Of a stretch of 64,000 nucleotides of DNA, positions 32,407 to 40,454 are shown piece by piece. The notes under the pieces are model-generated. The model was not told the DNA's origin. It worked only from the letters and a program-made list of their open reading frames with translations, and did not search any database. The translations under genes and the position numbers were made by a program. How positions within the stretch are numbered: the first letter of the stretch is position 1; each line of letters starts with the position of its first letter. This stretch comes from Streptomyces sp. HNM0574 (GTDB lineage: Bacteria; Actinomycetota; Actinomycetes; Streptomycetales; Streptomycetaceae): the NCBI RefSeq assembly GCF_012726235.1, contig NZ_JAASAH010000001.1:682001-746000 (forward strand), written 5' to 3'.

Positions 32407-33372
32407 ATGACCGAAGCACCCGAATCCGTGCCCGGGCCCGGTGCGGCCGCGCGGCTGGCGCACCGGGTGCCCGACCTCGGGGCGCTCCAGCTGCTGCTGG
32501 CCGTGGCCCGGCTCGGCAGCCTCGGCCGCGCGGCACGGGAGACGGGCGTGACCCAGCCGGCGGCCAGCAGCCGCATCCGCGCCATGGAACGGCAGCTCGG
32601 CCTGGCCCTGCTGGAGCGCTCGCCGCGCGGCTCCCGGCTGACGGAGGCCGGGGCCCTGGTCACGGACTGGGCGCGGCGGGTGGTGGAGGCGGCCGAGGCG
32701 TTCGACTCGGGCGTCCAGGCGCTGTGCGGACGGCGGGACGCGCGGCTGCGCGTCGCCGCCAGCATGACCATCGCCGAGTACCTGCTGCCGGGCTGGCTGA
32801 TCGCGCTGCGCGCCGAACGCCCCGGCACCGCCGTCTCCCTGCTCGCCGGGAACTCCCTCGCCGTCGCCGCGCACCTGCGCGCCGAGGAGGCCGACCTGGG
32901 CTTCGTCGAGGGCGTCGGCAAGCCCGAGGGCCTGGACGGCACCGTCATCGCCCGCGACCGGCTGCTCGTCGTCGCCGCGCCCGGGCACCCCTGGGCACGG
33001 CGACGCGAGCCACTGACGCCGCGGGAGCTCGCCGGGGCGCCGCTGATCCTGCGCGAGTCCGGCTCCGGTACGCGTCAGGTGCTGGACACCGCGCTCGCGC
33101 GGCACGGCGGCCCGGCGGCGCCGCTGCTCGAACTCGCCTCCACCACCGCGGTGAAGGCGGCCGTGGTCAGCGGCGCGGGACCCTCGGTGCTCAGCGAACT
33201 GGCCGTGGGGGAGGAGCTGTCGGCCGGGCGGCTGGTCGAGGTGCCGGTCGCGGGCGTCCGGCTGCGGCGCGAGCTGCGGGCCGTGTGGCCGCGCGGCACC
33301 CGCCCGGCCGGGCCCGCACGGGAGCTGCTGGCCCTCACCCGGCGGGTTCCCGCGCGGCAGCAGCGCGGTTGA
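32407..33372 (+). CDS. LysR-family transcriptional regulator
   Basis: A 321-residue LysR regulator with an N-terminal winged helix (about 22-82; LQLLLAVARLGSLGRAARET, VTQPAASSRIRAMERQLGLAL) and a two-lobed inducer-binding domain (LRVAASMTIAEYLLPGWLIA, ADLGFVEGVGKPEGLDG, LILRESGSGTRQVLD), closest in style to the CysB/CysL branch. TAAGCT lies 6 nt before the ATG, which suggests a leaderless mRNA. It is divergent from the TDT transporter. Its 3' end overlaps the convergent glutamine amidotransferase gene by 38 bp. Confidence 0.92.
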   Translation: MTEAPESVPGPGAAARLAHRVPDLGALQLLLAVARLGSLGRAARETGVTQPAASSRIRAMERQLGLALLERSPRGSRLTEAGALVTDWARRVVEAAEAFDSGVQALCGRRDARLRVAASMTIAEYLLPGWLIALRAERPGTAVSLLAGNSLAVAAHLRAEEADLGFVEGVGKPEGLDGTVIARDRLLVVAAPGHPWARRREPLTPRELAGAPLILRESGSGTRQVLDTALARHGGPAAPLLELASTTAVKAAVVSGAGPSVLSELAVGEELSAGRLVEVPVAGVRLRRELRAVWPRGTRPAGPARELLALTRRVPARQQRG

Positions 33373-34054
33373 GCGCGGTCAGCAGCCGCAGGTCGTCGCC
33401 CGCCTCCGGGTGCCACTGGACGGCGAGGACGAAACCGTCGGCGGACGGCAGCTCCAGCGCCTCCACGGTGCCGTCCTCCGCGTGCGCGCCCGGGACCAGC
33501 CCCGCGCCGAGCCGGGCGGTGGCCTGGTGGTGGTACGTCGGCACGGTCAGTTCTCCCGGCAGCACCTCGGCCAGCAGCGTGCCGGGCACCTGCCGTACGG
33601 GGTGCGCGCCGAAGACGCCGGGCGGGCCCTGGTGGCCCGCCAGGTGCTGGGCGAGGCTGCCGCCGAGGGCCACGTTGAGCAGCTGCATGCCCCGGCAGAT
33701 GCCGAGCAGCGGCAGCCGCCGCTCCAACGCGGCCTCGATCAGGGCGAGTTCCCAGGCGTCCCGCTCGGGCGCGGGCGGCCCGCACTCGGGCGCGCGCGGC
33801 TCGCCGTACCGCGCCGGGTCGACGTCCGGGCCGCCGGAGACGACGAGCGCGTCCAGCCGGGCGACGGCGCGGGCCGCCAGCGCGGGCGCGTCCGGCGGGA
33901 GCAGCGCGGCGAGGCCGCCCGCGCGCTGGACGAGCCGGTGGTACCCGGCGGGCAGCACGGCGGCGGGCTGCCGCCACACGCCCCAGCGGACGTCGGCCTC
34001 CAGATAGGTGCTGACGCCGACGAGCGGCACGGGGCCGGACGGCTGCGCGGACAT
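33335..34054 (-). CDS. class I glutamine-amidotransferase-type gamma-glutamyl hydrolase (PuuD-like)
   Basis: A 239-residue peptidase C26 enzyme that should release glutamate from gamma-glutamyl amides. The nucleophile is C120 in LGICRGMQLLN and the His/Glu pair is H215, E217 in QWHPEAG; VSGGPDVDP at about 72-80 forms the oxyanion region. The ATG at 34054 has GGAGG 7 nt upstream. PuuD acts on gamma-glutamyl-GABA in the putrescine route. Here its neighbours are an ethanolamine-type permease and a GlnA4-like ligase, so the substrate is more likely a gamma-glutamyl derivative of ethanolamine, perhaps gamma-glutamylglycine. Confidence 0.88.
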   Translation of the reverse strand: MSAQPSGPVPLVGVSTYLEADVRWGVWRQPAAVLPAGYHRLVQRAGGLAALLPPDAPALAARAVARLDALVVSGGPDVDPARYGEPRAPECGPPAPERDAWELALIEAALERRLPLLGICRGMQLLNVALGGSLAQHLAGHQGPPGVFGAHPVRQVPGTLLAEVLPGELTVPTYHHQATARLGAGLVPGAHAEDGTVEALELPSADGFVLAVQWHPEAGDDLRLLTALNRAAAAREPAG

Positions 34055-34127
34055 GCGGGGCCTCCAACGGGCGGTCGCAGAGGGACGGTTCGGGGTCACG
34101 GGGAGAACGGGCCGGGGGCGGCGGGCG

Positions 34128-35654
34128 TCACGGCCGGTCGGGCGCGGGGACGTCCGCTTCCGGGGCCCCGGGGCCGGGGAGGCCGCCCTCGCGGTCGAGT
34201 TCGGCCTCGGCGGCGGCGAGCGCGGCGAACTCCTCCTCGGGCGCCGCGGCCACCAGCCGGTGCCTGCTGTAGAGGGCGAAGTAGCCCACGGCCACCGCGT
34301 ACAGCACGAGCGCGATCCCGGCCGCCTTCGGGTCCACGAGGAAGGTCGCGACGACGGCCGCGCAGGCCAGGACGAACGCGACGGACGAGGTGAGGACGCC
34401 GCCCGGCGTCCGGTACGGCCGGTGCAGCCACGGCTCCCGCCGCCGCAGCACGATGTGCGAGAGCGACATCAGCACGTAGGAGACCGCGGCGCCGAACACC
34501 GCGATGTTCAGCATCCGGGCGCCGTCCCCGGTGACCGCGGCGAGCGTGAAGCCGATGCCGCCCGGGACGATCAGCCCCAGGTAGGGCGCCTTGCGGCGGC
34601 TGGTGAGCGACAGGAAGCGGGGCAGGTAGCCCGCGCGGGAGAGCGCGAACAGCTGCCGTGAACCGGCGTAGATGAGGGAGAAGAAGGAGGCCACGAGCCC
34701 GGCCAGCCCGGCGTAGTTGACCACGCGGCTCAGCGTCGTCGACTGTCCTCCGGCGGCGGCCTCCAGCGCGGCGACGAGCGGGTTGTCGGCGTCCTTGATC
34801 GCGTCGGACCCGGCGGCCCCGGCGGCGGGCACCAGCGTCAGCAGGGCCAGCAGCACCAGGACGCCGATCGCGCAGGCCATCGCCTTCGGCAGGCTCCGCG
34901 CCGGGTCCTTCGTCTCCTCGGCCGCCAGCGGCACGCCCTCGACGCCGAGGAAGAACCACATGCCGAACGGGAAGGCCGCCCAGATCCCCAGCAGTCCCAG
35001 CGGCAGCCACGAACTCGCCCCGAGCGCCCGCTCGTCGACGGCGACGTCGTGCAGCGAGCCCGGGTCGAAGTCGGCCAGCGCGCCGACGCAGAAGACGAGC
35101 AGCGCGGCGACGGCGACACCCGTCACGACGAAGCTGAACCGCAGCGCCTCGCCCACGCCCCACAGGTGGATGCCGATGAACAGCGCGAAGCAGGCCAGCG
35201 AGACGGGCCAGCCCTGCTCCAGGCCGAACAGGCCGAGGGACTCCACGTATCCGCCGATGAAGACGGAGATCGCGGCGGGCGCGAGGACGTACTCGATGAG
35301 GATGGCCGTCCCTGTGAGGAAGCCGCCCCAGGTGCCGAGCGCCCGGCGCGCGAAGCCGTAGCCGCCGCCGGCCGTGGGGAGGACGGAGGAGAGTTCGGCG
35401 AGGGAGAAGACCAGGCAGGTGTACATCGTGCCCATCAGCACGGTGGCGATGGCGAGTCCGCCGAAACCGCCCTCCGCGAGACCGAAGTTCCAGCCCGCGT
35501 AGTCGCCCGAGACGACGTACGCGACGCCGAGTCCGGTCAGCAGCAGCCAGCCCGCGCTGCCGCGCCGCAGGGTCCGCCGCTGGAGATAGCGCTCCGCGCT
35601 CTCCCCGCCGTTCCCGGGACGCGGGTCCGGCCCGCCGTGGGTTCCGTCTGGCAT
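34128..35654 (-). CDS. APC-family permease, ethanolamine-permease type
   Basis: A 508-residue transporter with twelve hydrophobic helices. The N-terminal signature is GLGVAYVVSGDYAGWNFGLA, followed by LPTAGGGYGFARRALGTWGG and IEYVLAPAAISVFIGGY, closely matching ethanolamine permeases of the amino acid-polyamine-organocation superfamily as I recall them. The ATG at 35654 follows AGGAG. The C-terminal tail of about 50 residues is Ala, Glu, Asp and Pro-rich. It lies 73 nt upstream of the hydrolase gene on the same strand and likely shares its transcript. Confidence 0.87.
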   Translation of the reverse strand: MPDGTHGGPDPRPGNGGESAERYLQRRTLRRGSAGWLLLTGLGVAYVVSGDYAGWNFGLAEGGFGGLAIATVLMGTMYTCLVFSLAELSSVLPTAGGGYGFARRALGTWGGFLTGTAILIEYVLAPAAISVFIGGYVESLGLFGLEQGWPVSLACFALFIGIHLWGVGEALRFSFVVTGVAVAALLVFCVGALADFDPGSLHDVAVDERALGASSWLPLGLLGIWAAFPFGMWFFLGVEGVPLAAEETKDPARSLPKAMACAIGVLVLLALLTLVPAAGAAGSDAIKDADNPLVAALEAAAGGQSTTLSRVVNYAGLAGLVASFFSLIYAGSRQLFALSRAGYLPRFLSLTSRRKAPYLGLIVPGGIGFTLAAVTGDGARMLNIAVFGAAVSYVLMSLSHIVLRRREPWLHRPYRTPGGVLTSSVAFVLACAAVVATFLVDPKAAGIALVLYAVAVGYFALYSRHRLVAAAPEEEFAALAAAEAELDREGGLPGPGAPEADVPAPDRP

Positions 35655-35787
35655 GGGCCACTCCTGTCTGCCGCACGGGCCGCCGCGAGGGCGCGGACAT
35701 TGGTGTGGCCCCATACCTTTGTGCCACGGCGTGCCGGGCGCAACCCCCTGTGCGCGAGCGCGGGTTGATCCGGAGGCCGCGCGCCCC

Positions 35788-36531
35788 TCACGCGCCGGAG
35801 CCGGTGCCCCCGACGAGGAAGCCGCGCAGCAGCGCCGCCGTGCCCGCGCAGTGCTCCTGGCTGACGGCGCGCGCCAGTTCGGGGTCGCCCGAGAGCACCG
35901 CGTCCACCAGGGCCGCGTGCTGGTGCTGCGCGTGTTCGAGGTTGCGGACGAGCAGCGGGATGCGGTCCAGCAGCCCGTTGACCTTGGCGCGCACGGCCGC
36001 GTACTGCGCCGTCAGCGAGGGCGAGCCCGCGAGTTCGACCAGGGTGAGGTGGAAGAGCGTGTCCTGTCTGCGGTAGTCCTCGGGCGCCGCGTCCCGCGTC
36101 GCGTCCAGCGCCGCGCGGACGCGCTCCGCGTCGTCCCCGGTCAGCGGGCGCGCGGCGCACACCCCGGCGGCGCCGGTCTCCAGCACCTCACGGAGGATCA
36201 GCATGTCCTCGACGGCGTGCTCGTCGGGCCCGTCCGGCGGTGCCGGGCTGCCGCCCGGGGGAGCGGCCCTGACGAAGGTGCCGCCGTACCGGCCCCGGCG
36301 GCTGACCACGAGGCCCTCCTCGGCCAGCACCCGCAGCACCTCGCGCAGGGTCACCCGGCTGATGCCCAGCCGCTCGGCCAACTCCCGCTCCGCCGGCAGC
36401 CGTTCGCCGCCGCCGACCAGGCCGAGCCGGATGACCTGGAGTATCTGCTCCAGCGCCTCCTCGAACCCGTTCCCGGCCCGGACGGGGCGCAGCACCGTCT
36501 CCAGCCGGACCGCCGCGTCCCCGTCCGTCAT
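35788..36531 (-). CDS. GntR-family (FadR/FCD) transcriptional regulator
   Basis: A 247-residue regulator with a GntR winged helix at about 20-85 (GGERLPAERELAERLGISRV, TLREVLRVLAEEGLVVSRRG) and an FCD effector domain (about 100-235) with the RxxxE region and metal-type histidines (LFHLTLVELAGS, EHAQHQHAALVDAV). The ATG at 36531 follows AGGAGG. It is divergent from the GlnA4-type ligase operon, so it is the probable local regulator of both units. A weak inverted pattern GGT-N10-ACC lies at about 36577-36592 between them. Confidence 0.9.
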   Translation of the reverse strand: MTDGDAAVRLETVLRPVRAGNGFEEALEQILQVIRLGLVGGGERLPAERELAERLGISRVTLREVLRVLAEEGLVVSRRGRYGGTFVRAAPPGGSPAPPDGPDEHAVEDMLILREVLETGAAGVCAARPLTGDDAERVRAALDATRDAAPEDYRRQDTLFHLTLVELAGSPSLTAQYAAVRAKVNGLLDRIPLLVRNLEHAQHQHAALVDAVLSGDPELARAVSQEHCAGTAALLRGFLVGGTGSGA

Positions 36532-36628
36532 CCCGTCCTCCTGTCCGCCCGCTGCGCGCGACCTCTTCCGTATCAATGGTCTTCGCCACTACCTTATGGC
36601 TTCCCGCGGACCGACACGGAGGCAGCCT

Positions 36629-38041
36629 GTGCTAGACGCCACGCCCCACCGCTCGCCCCTCACCCCACCGCCGCCGTCCGGGAGTTCACCCCCGCTGGCC
36701 GTCGCGGAACTGCGCGCGCTCGTCGACGCGGGCGAGATCGACACCGTCGTCCTCGCCTTCACCGACATGCAGGGCCGCCTCCAGGGCAAGCGGTTCGCCG
36801 CCCGCTTCTTCCTCGACGACGTGCTGGAGCGCGGCACCGAGGGCTGCAACTACCTGCTGGCCGTGGACGTCGAGCTGAACACCGTCGAGCGCTACGAGAT
36901 GGCCTCCTGGGAGCGCGGCTACGGCGACTTCGCCATGCGCGGCGACCCCGCCACCCTCCGCCGCGTCCCCTGGCAGCCCGGCACCGCCATGATGACCGCC
37001 GACCTCACCTGGCACGACGGCACCCCCGTCGGCCCCTCGCCCCGGCAGATCCTCCGCCGCCAGCTCGACCGCCTCGCCGCCCGCGGCTGGAGCGCCCACG
37101 TGGGCACCGAGCTGGAGTTCATGGTCTTCCAGGACACCTACGAGACGGCCTGGGACCGCGCGTACCGCGGCCTGACACCCGCCAACCAGTACAACAACGA
37201 CTACTCCGTCCTCGGCACGGCCCGCGTCGAGCCGCTGCTGCGCCGCATCCGCAACGAGATGGGCGGGGCCGGGATGACCGTCGAGTCCGCGAAGGGCGAG
37301 TGCAACCTCGGCCAGCACGAGATCGCCTTCCGCTACGCCGACGCGCTCACCACCTGCGACCAGACCTCCGTCTACAAGACCGGGGCCAAGGAGATCGCCG
37401 CGCAGGAGGGCAAGGCGCTCACCTTCATGGCCAAGTACGACGAGCGGGAGGGCAATTCCTGCCACATCCACCTCTCCCTGCGGGACGCCGAGGGCCGCCC
37501 CGTCCTCGCCGACGAGCACGGCCCGTACGGCATGTCCGCCACCATGCGGCACTTCCTCGCCGGACAGCTCGCCGCACTGCGGGAGTTCACCCTGCTCTAC
37601 GCGCCCAACATCAACTCCTACAAGCGCTTCCGCCCCGGCTCCTTCGCGCCCACCGCCGTCGCCTGGGGCCCCGACAACCGCAGCTGCGCGCTCCGCGTCG
37701 TCGGCCACGGGCACGCCCACCGGCTGGAGAACCGGGTGCCCGGCGGCGACGTCAACCCCTACCTCGCCGTCGCCGGGATGATCGCCGCCGGGCTCGACGG
37801 CGTGGACCGCGGCCTCGAACTCCCCGAGGAGTGCACCGGAAACGCCTACGAGGGCGACGCCGAGCACGTCCCCGCCACCCTCCGCGAGGCCGCCGACCTC
37901 TGGGAGAAGAGCACCCTGGCGCGCGAGGCCTTCGGCGACGACGTCGCCGCCCACTACGCCACGATGGCGCGGGTGGAGCAGGAGGCGTACGACACCGCCG
38001 TGACCGACTGGGAGCGTTACCGCTCCTTCGAGCGCATGTGA
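36629..38041 (+). CDS. glnA4: glutamine-synthetase-like gamma-glutamylation enzyme (GlnA4 type)
   Basis: A 470-residue GS-fold ligase that uses ATP to join glutamate to an amine. GS landmarks are present: VVLAFTDMQGRLQGKRF (N-terminal beta grasp), GTELEFMVF (metal-binding Glu strand), the SAKGECNLGQHEI region, NSCHIHLSL and the NRSCALRVVGHG segment. It is not a house-keeping GS because the substrate loops differ. S. coelicolor GlnA4 was described as a gamma-glutamylethanolamide synthetase, and the neighbours here match an amine-use cluster. GTG 36629 follows CGGAGG; an upstream in-frame ATG at 36596 has no site. The aldehyde dehydrogenase starts 11 nt downstream. Confidence 0.87.
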   Translation: MLDATPHRSPLTPPPPSGSSPPLAVAELRALVDAGEIDTVVLAFTDMQGRLQGKRFAARFFLDDVLERGTEGCNYLLAVDVELNTVERYEMASWERGYGDFAMRGDPATLRRVPWQPGTAMMTADLTWHDGTPVGPSPRQILRRQLDRLAARGWSAHVGTELEFMVFQDTYETAWDRAYRGLTPANQYNNDYSVLGTARVEPLLRRIRNEMGGAGMTVESAKGECNLGQHEIAFRYADALTTCDQTSVYKTGAKEIAAQEGKALTFMAKYDEREGNSCHIHLSLRDAEGRPVLADEHGPYGMSATMRHFLAGQLAALREFTLLYAPNINSYKRFRPGSFAPTAVAWGPDNRSCALRVVGHGHAHRLENRVPGGDVNPYLAVAGMIAAGLDGVDRGLELPEECTGNAYEGDAEHVPATLREAADLWEKSTLAREAFGDDVAAHYATMARVEQEAYDTAVTDWERYRSFERM

Positions 38042-38051
38042 GGAACCGCCC

Positions 38052-39416
38052 GTGGAACTGCACGTCGTCAACCCGGCCACCGAGGAACGCGTCGCGACCG
38101 TCCCCGCGGCCGGCCCCGAGGAGACCGACGCCGCCGTCGTACGCGCCCGGCGCGCCCAGCGCGGCTGGGCGGCCCTCGCCCCCGCCGACCGGGCCAGGCT
38201 GCTGCGGCGGTTCGCCGTCGCCGTCGACGAACACCGCGAGGAACTCGCCCAGTTGGAGGTGCGCGAGGCCGGGCACCCGGTCGCCAACGCCAGAGGGGAG
38301 GCGGCCAACGTCCGTGACCTGCTCGACTACGCGGCCGGCGGCGTCGAGCGGCTGACCGGACGGCAGATCCCCGTCGCGGGCGGCATCGACCTCACGTACC
38401 ACGACCCCCTCGGCGTCGTCGGCGTCATCGCGCCCTGGAACTTCCCCATGCCCGTCACCGCCTGGGGCAGCGCGCCCGCGCTCGCCGCGGGCAACGCCGT
38501 CGTCGTCAAGCCCGCCGAGGCCACCCCGCTCACCGCGCTGCGCCTCGCCGAACTCGCCCTGGAGGCCGGGCTCCCCGAGCACCTCTTCCAGGTGCTGCCC
38601 GGCGAGGGGCCCGTCGCGGGCACGGCCCTCGTCGAACACCCCGGCGTCGACAAGGTCGTCTTCACCGGCTCCACCGCCGTCGGCAAGGAGGTCATGGCCC
38701 GCTGCGCGGCCTCCGTGAAGCCGGTGACGCTCGAACTCGGCGGCAAGAGCCCCAACATCGTCTTCTCCGACGCCGACCTGCCCCTCGCCGCCGCGGCCGC
38801 GCCCGCCTCCTTCCTCGACAACACGGGCCAGGACTGCTGCGCCCGCAGCCGCATCCTCGTCCAGGCCCACGCCTACGAGCAGTTCATGGAACTCCTCGAA
38901 CCGGCCGTGAAGACCTTCCGCGCCGGCGACCCCACCGACCCCGCGACCGAGATGGGCCCGCTCATCTCCGCCGCGCACCGGGACCGGGTACGGGACTTCG
39001 TCCCCGAGGACGCCCCCGCCCTCATCCGCGGCACCGTCCCCGAGGGCAAGGGCTACTGGTACCCGGCGACCGTGCTGGAGGGGAAGCCCGGCGAACGCAC
39101 CGCGGAGGAGGAGATCTTCGGCCCCGTCGCCGTGGTCATCCCGTTCGAGGACGAGGACGACGCCGTACGCCTGGCCAACGGCACCGCCTACGGCCTCGCC
39201 GGATCGGTCTGGACCCGGGACGTCAACCGCGCCCTGCGGGTCTCGCGCGCCGTCGAGGCCGGGAACCTGTCCGTCAACTCCCACAGCGCCGTGCGCTACA
39301 CGACCCCCTTCGGCGGCTTCCGCCAGTCCGGCCTCGGCCGCGAACTCGGCCCCGACGCGCTGTCCGCCTTCACCGAGACCAAGAACGTCTTCATCAGCAC
39401 GGAGGAGCACCCATGA
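38052..39416 (+). CDS. NAD(P)-dependent aldehyde dehydrogenase
   Basis: A 454-residue ALDH-superfamily enzyme. The Rossmann and catalytic motifs are WNFPMPVTAWGSAPALAAGN, VVVKPAEATPLTA, FTGSTAVGKEVM, the base in LELGGKSPNIVFSDADL and the nucleophile C262 in GQDCCARSR. It is slightly shorter than the usual 480-500 because the N-terminus begins directly at VVNPATEE. The stop codon overlaps the SDR start (ATGA), so the two are translationally coupled. In the proposed route it oxidises the gamma-glutamyl aminoaldehyde to the acid. Confidence 0.92.
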   Translation: MELHVVNPATEERVATVPAAGPEETDAAVVRARRAQRGWAALAPADRARLLRRFAVAVDEHREELAQLEVREAGHPVANARGEAANVRDLLDYAAGGVERLTGRQIPVAGGIDLTYHDPLGVVGVIAPWNFPMPVTAWGSAPALAAGNAVVVKPAEATPLTALRLAELALEAGLPEHLFQVLPGEGPVAGTALVEHPGVDKVVFTGSTAVGKEVMARCAASVKPVTLELGGKSPNIVFSDADLPLAAAAAPASFLDNTGQDCCARSRILVQAHAYEQFMELLEPAVKTFRAGDPTDPATEMGPLISAAHRDRVRDFVPEDAPALIRGTVPEGKGYWYPATVLEGKPGERTAEEEIFGPVAVVIPFEDEDDAVRLANGTAYGLAGSVWTRDVNRALRVSRAVEAGNLSVNSHSAVRYTTPFGGFRQSGLGRELGPDALSAFTETKNVFISTEEHP

Positions 39417-40222
39417 CCGACGGGACCACCGCAGCGCCGCACTCCGACGGGCCGCTCTGCCGCCGCCTCGCCGGCCGCACCGCCGTCGTCACCGGGGCCG
39501 GCAGCGGCATCGGCCTCGCCACGGCCCGCAGGCTCGCGTCCGAGGGCGCGAACGTCGTCTGCGCCGACGTCGACACCGTACGCGGCAAGGCCGCCGCCGA
39601 GGAGACCGGCGGGACGTACGCGGAGACCGACGTCACCGACAAGGAACAGGTCGAGGCGCTGTTCCGGACGGCGAAGGAGCGGTACGGCTCGGTCGACGTC
39701 GCCTTCAACAACGCGGGCATCTCGCCGCCCGACGACGACTCGATCCTCACCACCGGGCTCGACGCCTGGAAGCGGGTGCAGGAGGTCAACCTCACCTCCG
39801 TGTACCTCTGCTGCCAGGCCGCGCTGCCCTACATGCGGGAGCAGGGCCGGGGCAGCATCATCAACACCGCCTCCTTCGTCGCCGTGATGGGCGCCGCCAC
39901 CTCGCAGATCAGCTACACCGCGTCCAAGGGCGGGGTGCTGGCCATGTCCCGCGAACTGGGCGTGCAGTTCGCCCGCGAGGGCATCCGGGTCAACGCGTTG
40001 TGCCCCGGCCCGGTCAACACCCCGCTGCTCCAGGAGCTGTTCGCGAAGGACCCGGAGCGGGCGCAGCGCCGCCTGGTGCACGTGCCCGTCGGACGCTTCG
40101 CCGAGGCGACCGAGATCGCGGCGGCGGTCGCCTTCCTCGCCAGCGACGACTCGACGTTCGTCAACGCGACCGAGTTCCTCGTCGATGGGGGTATCGCGGG
40201 GGCGTACGTGACGCCGGTGTGA
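39413..40222 (+). CDS. short-chain dehydrogenase/reductase
   Basis: A 269-residue classical SDR. The cofactor motif TGAGSGIG is at about 26-33, NNAGI near 100, the catalytic Tyr-Lys pair in SYTASKGG near 165, and the C-terminal LVDGG segment is intact. D54 in CADVDT after beta-2 favours NAD(H). It starts inside the last codons of the aldehyde dehydrogenase. In context it may oxidise the hydroxyl of gamma-glutamylethanolamide to the aldehyde used by its neighbour. This is an inference, since SDR substrate cannot be read from sequence. Confidence 0.9.
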   Translation: MTDGTTAAPHSDGPLCRRLAGRTAVVTGAGSGIGLATARRLASEGANVVCADVDTVRGKAAAEETGGTYAETDVTDKEQVEALFRTAKERYGSVDVAFNNAGISPPDDDSILTTGLDAWKRVQEVNLTSVYLCCQAALPYMREQGRGSIINTASFVAVMGAATSQISYTASKGGVLAMSRELGVQFAREGIRVNALCPGPVNTPLLQELFAKDPERAQRRLVHVPVGRFAEATEIAAAVAFLASDDSTFVNATEFLVDGGIAGAYVTPV

Positions 40223-40370
40223 GGGGCTTCTCGGGGCGACCCCCGCTTCTCGGGCCCGCCCCGCTTGGGAGAACTGCGCCGAGGCGCAGGGCTGGCAAGC
40301 GCAGCCGCCCAGCCCCGGCGCGGGGTGCTCAACTGCCGTCGCCGGGCCGCCCCGTACGCCGTGGCCGTTC

Positions 40371-40439
40371 GCGCAGTTCCCCGCGCCCCCAAGAGGCGCA
40401 GTTCCCCGCGCCCCCAAGAGGCGCAGTTCCCCGCGCCCC
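40371..40439. repeat. three tandem 25-bp repeats, streptomycete GCGCAGTTCCCCGCGCCCC element
   Basis: Copies begin at 40371, 40396 and 40421 with a period of exactly 25 bp; the core GCGCAGTTCCCCGCGCCCC is identical in all three and the spacer is CAAGAG. The same core is a common dispersed intergenic repeat in streptomycetes. An opposite-strand partial copy (GAGAACTGCGC) lies at about 40268-40278, so the region can fold. It fills the gap between two convergent genes and may serve as terminator. Confidence 0.85.
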
Positions 40440-40454
40440 TTTCGGGGCCGTCCC

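Noticed and set aside
31235..40222. Genomic island or horizontally acquired cluster
   Set aside because: Base composition and codon use match the surroundings, and there is no integrase, tRNA or terminal repeat.
40320..40445. CRISPR array suggested by regularly spaced repeats
   Set aside because: The repeats are nearly contiguous (25-bp period with a 6-bp constant spacer), there are only three copies, no unique spacers and no cas genes.
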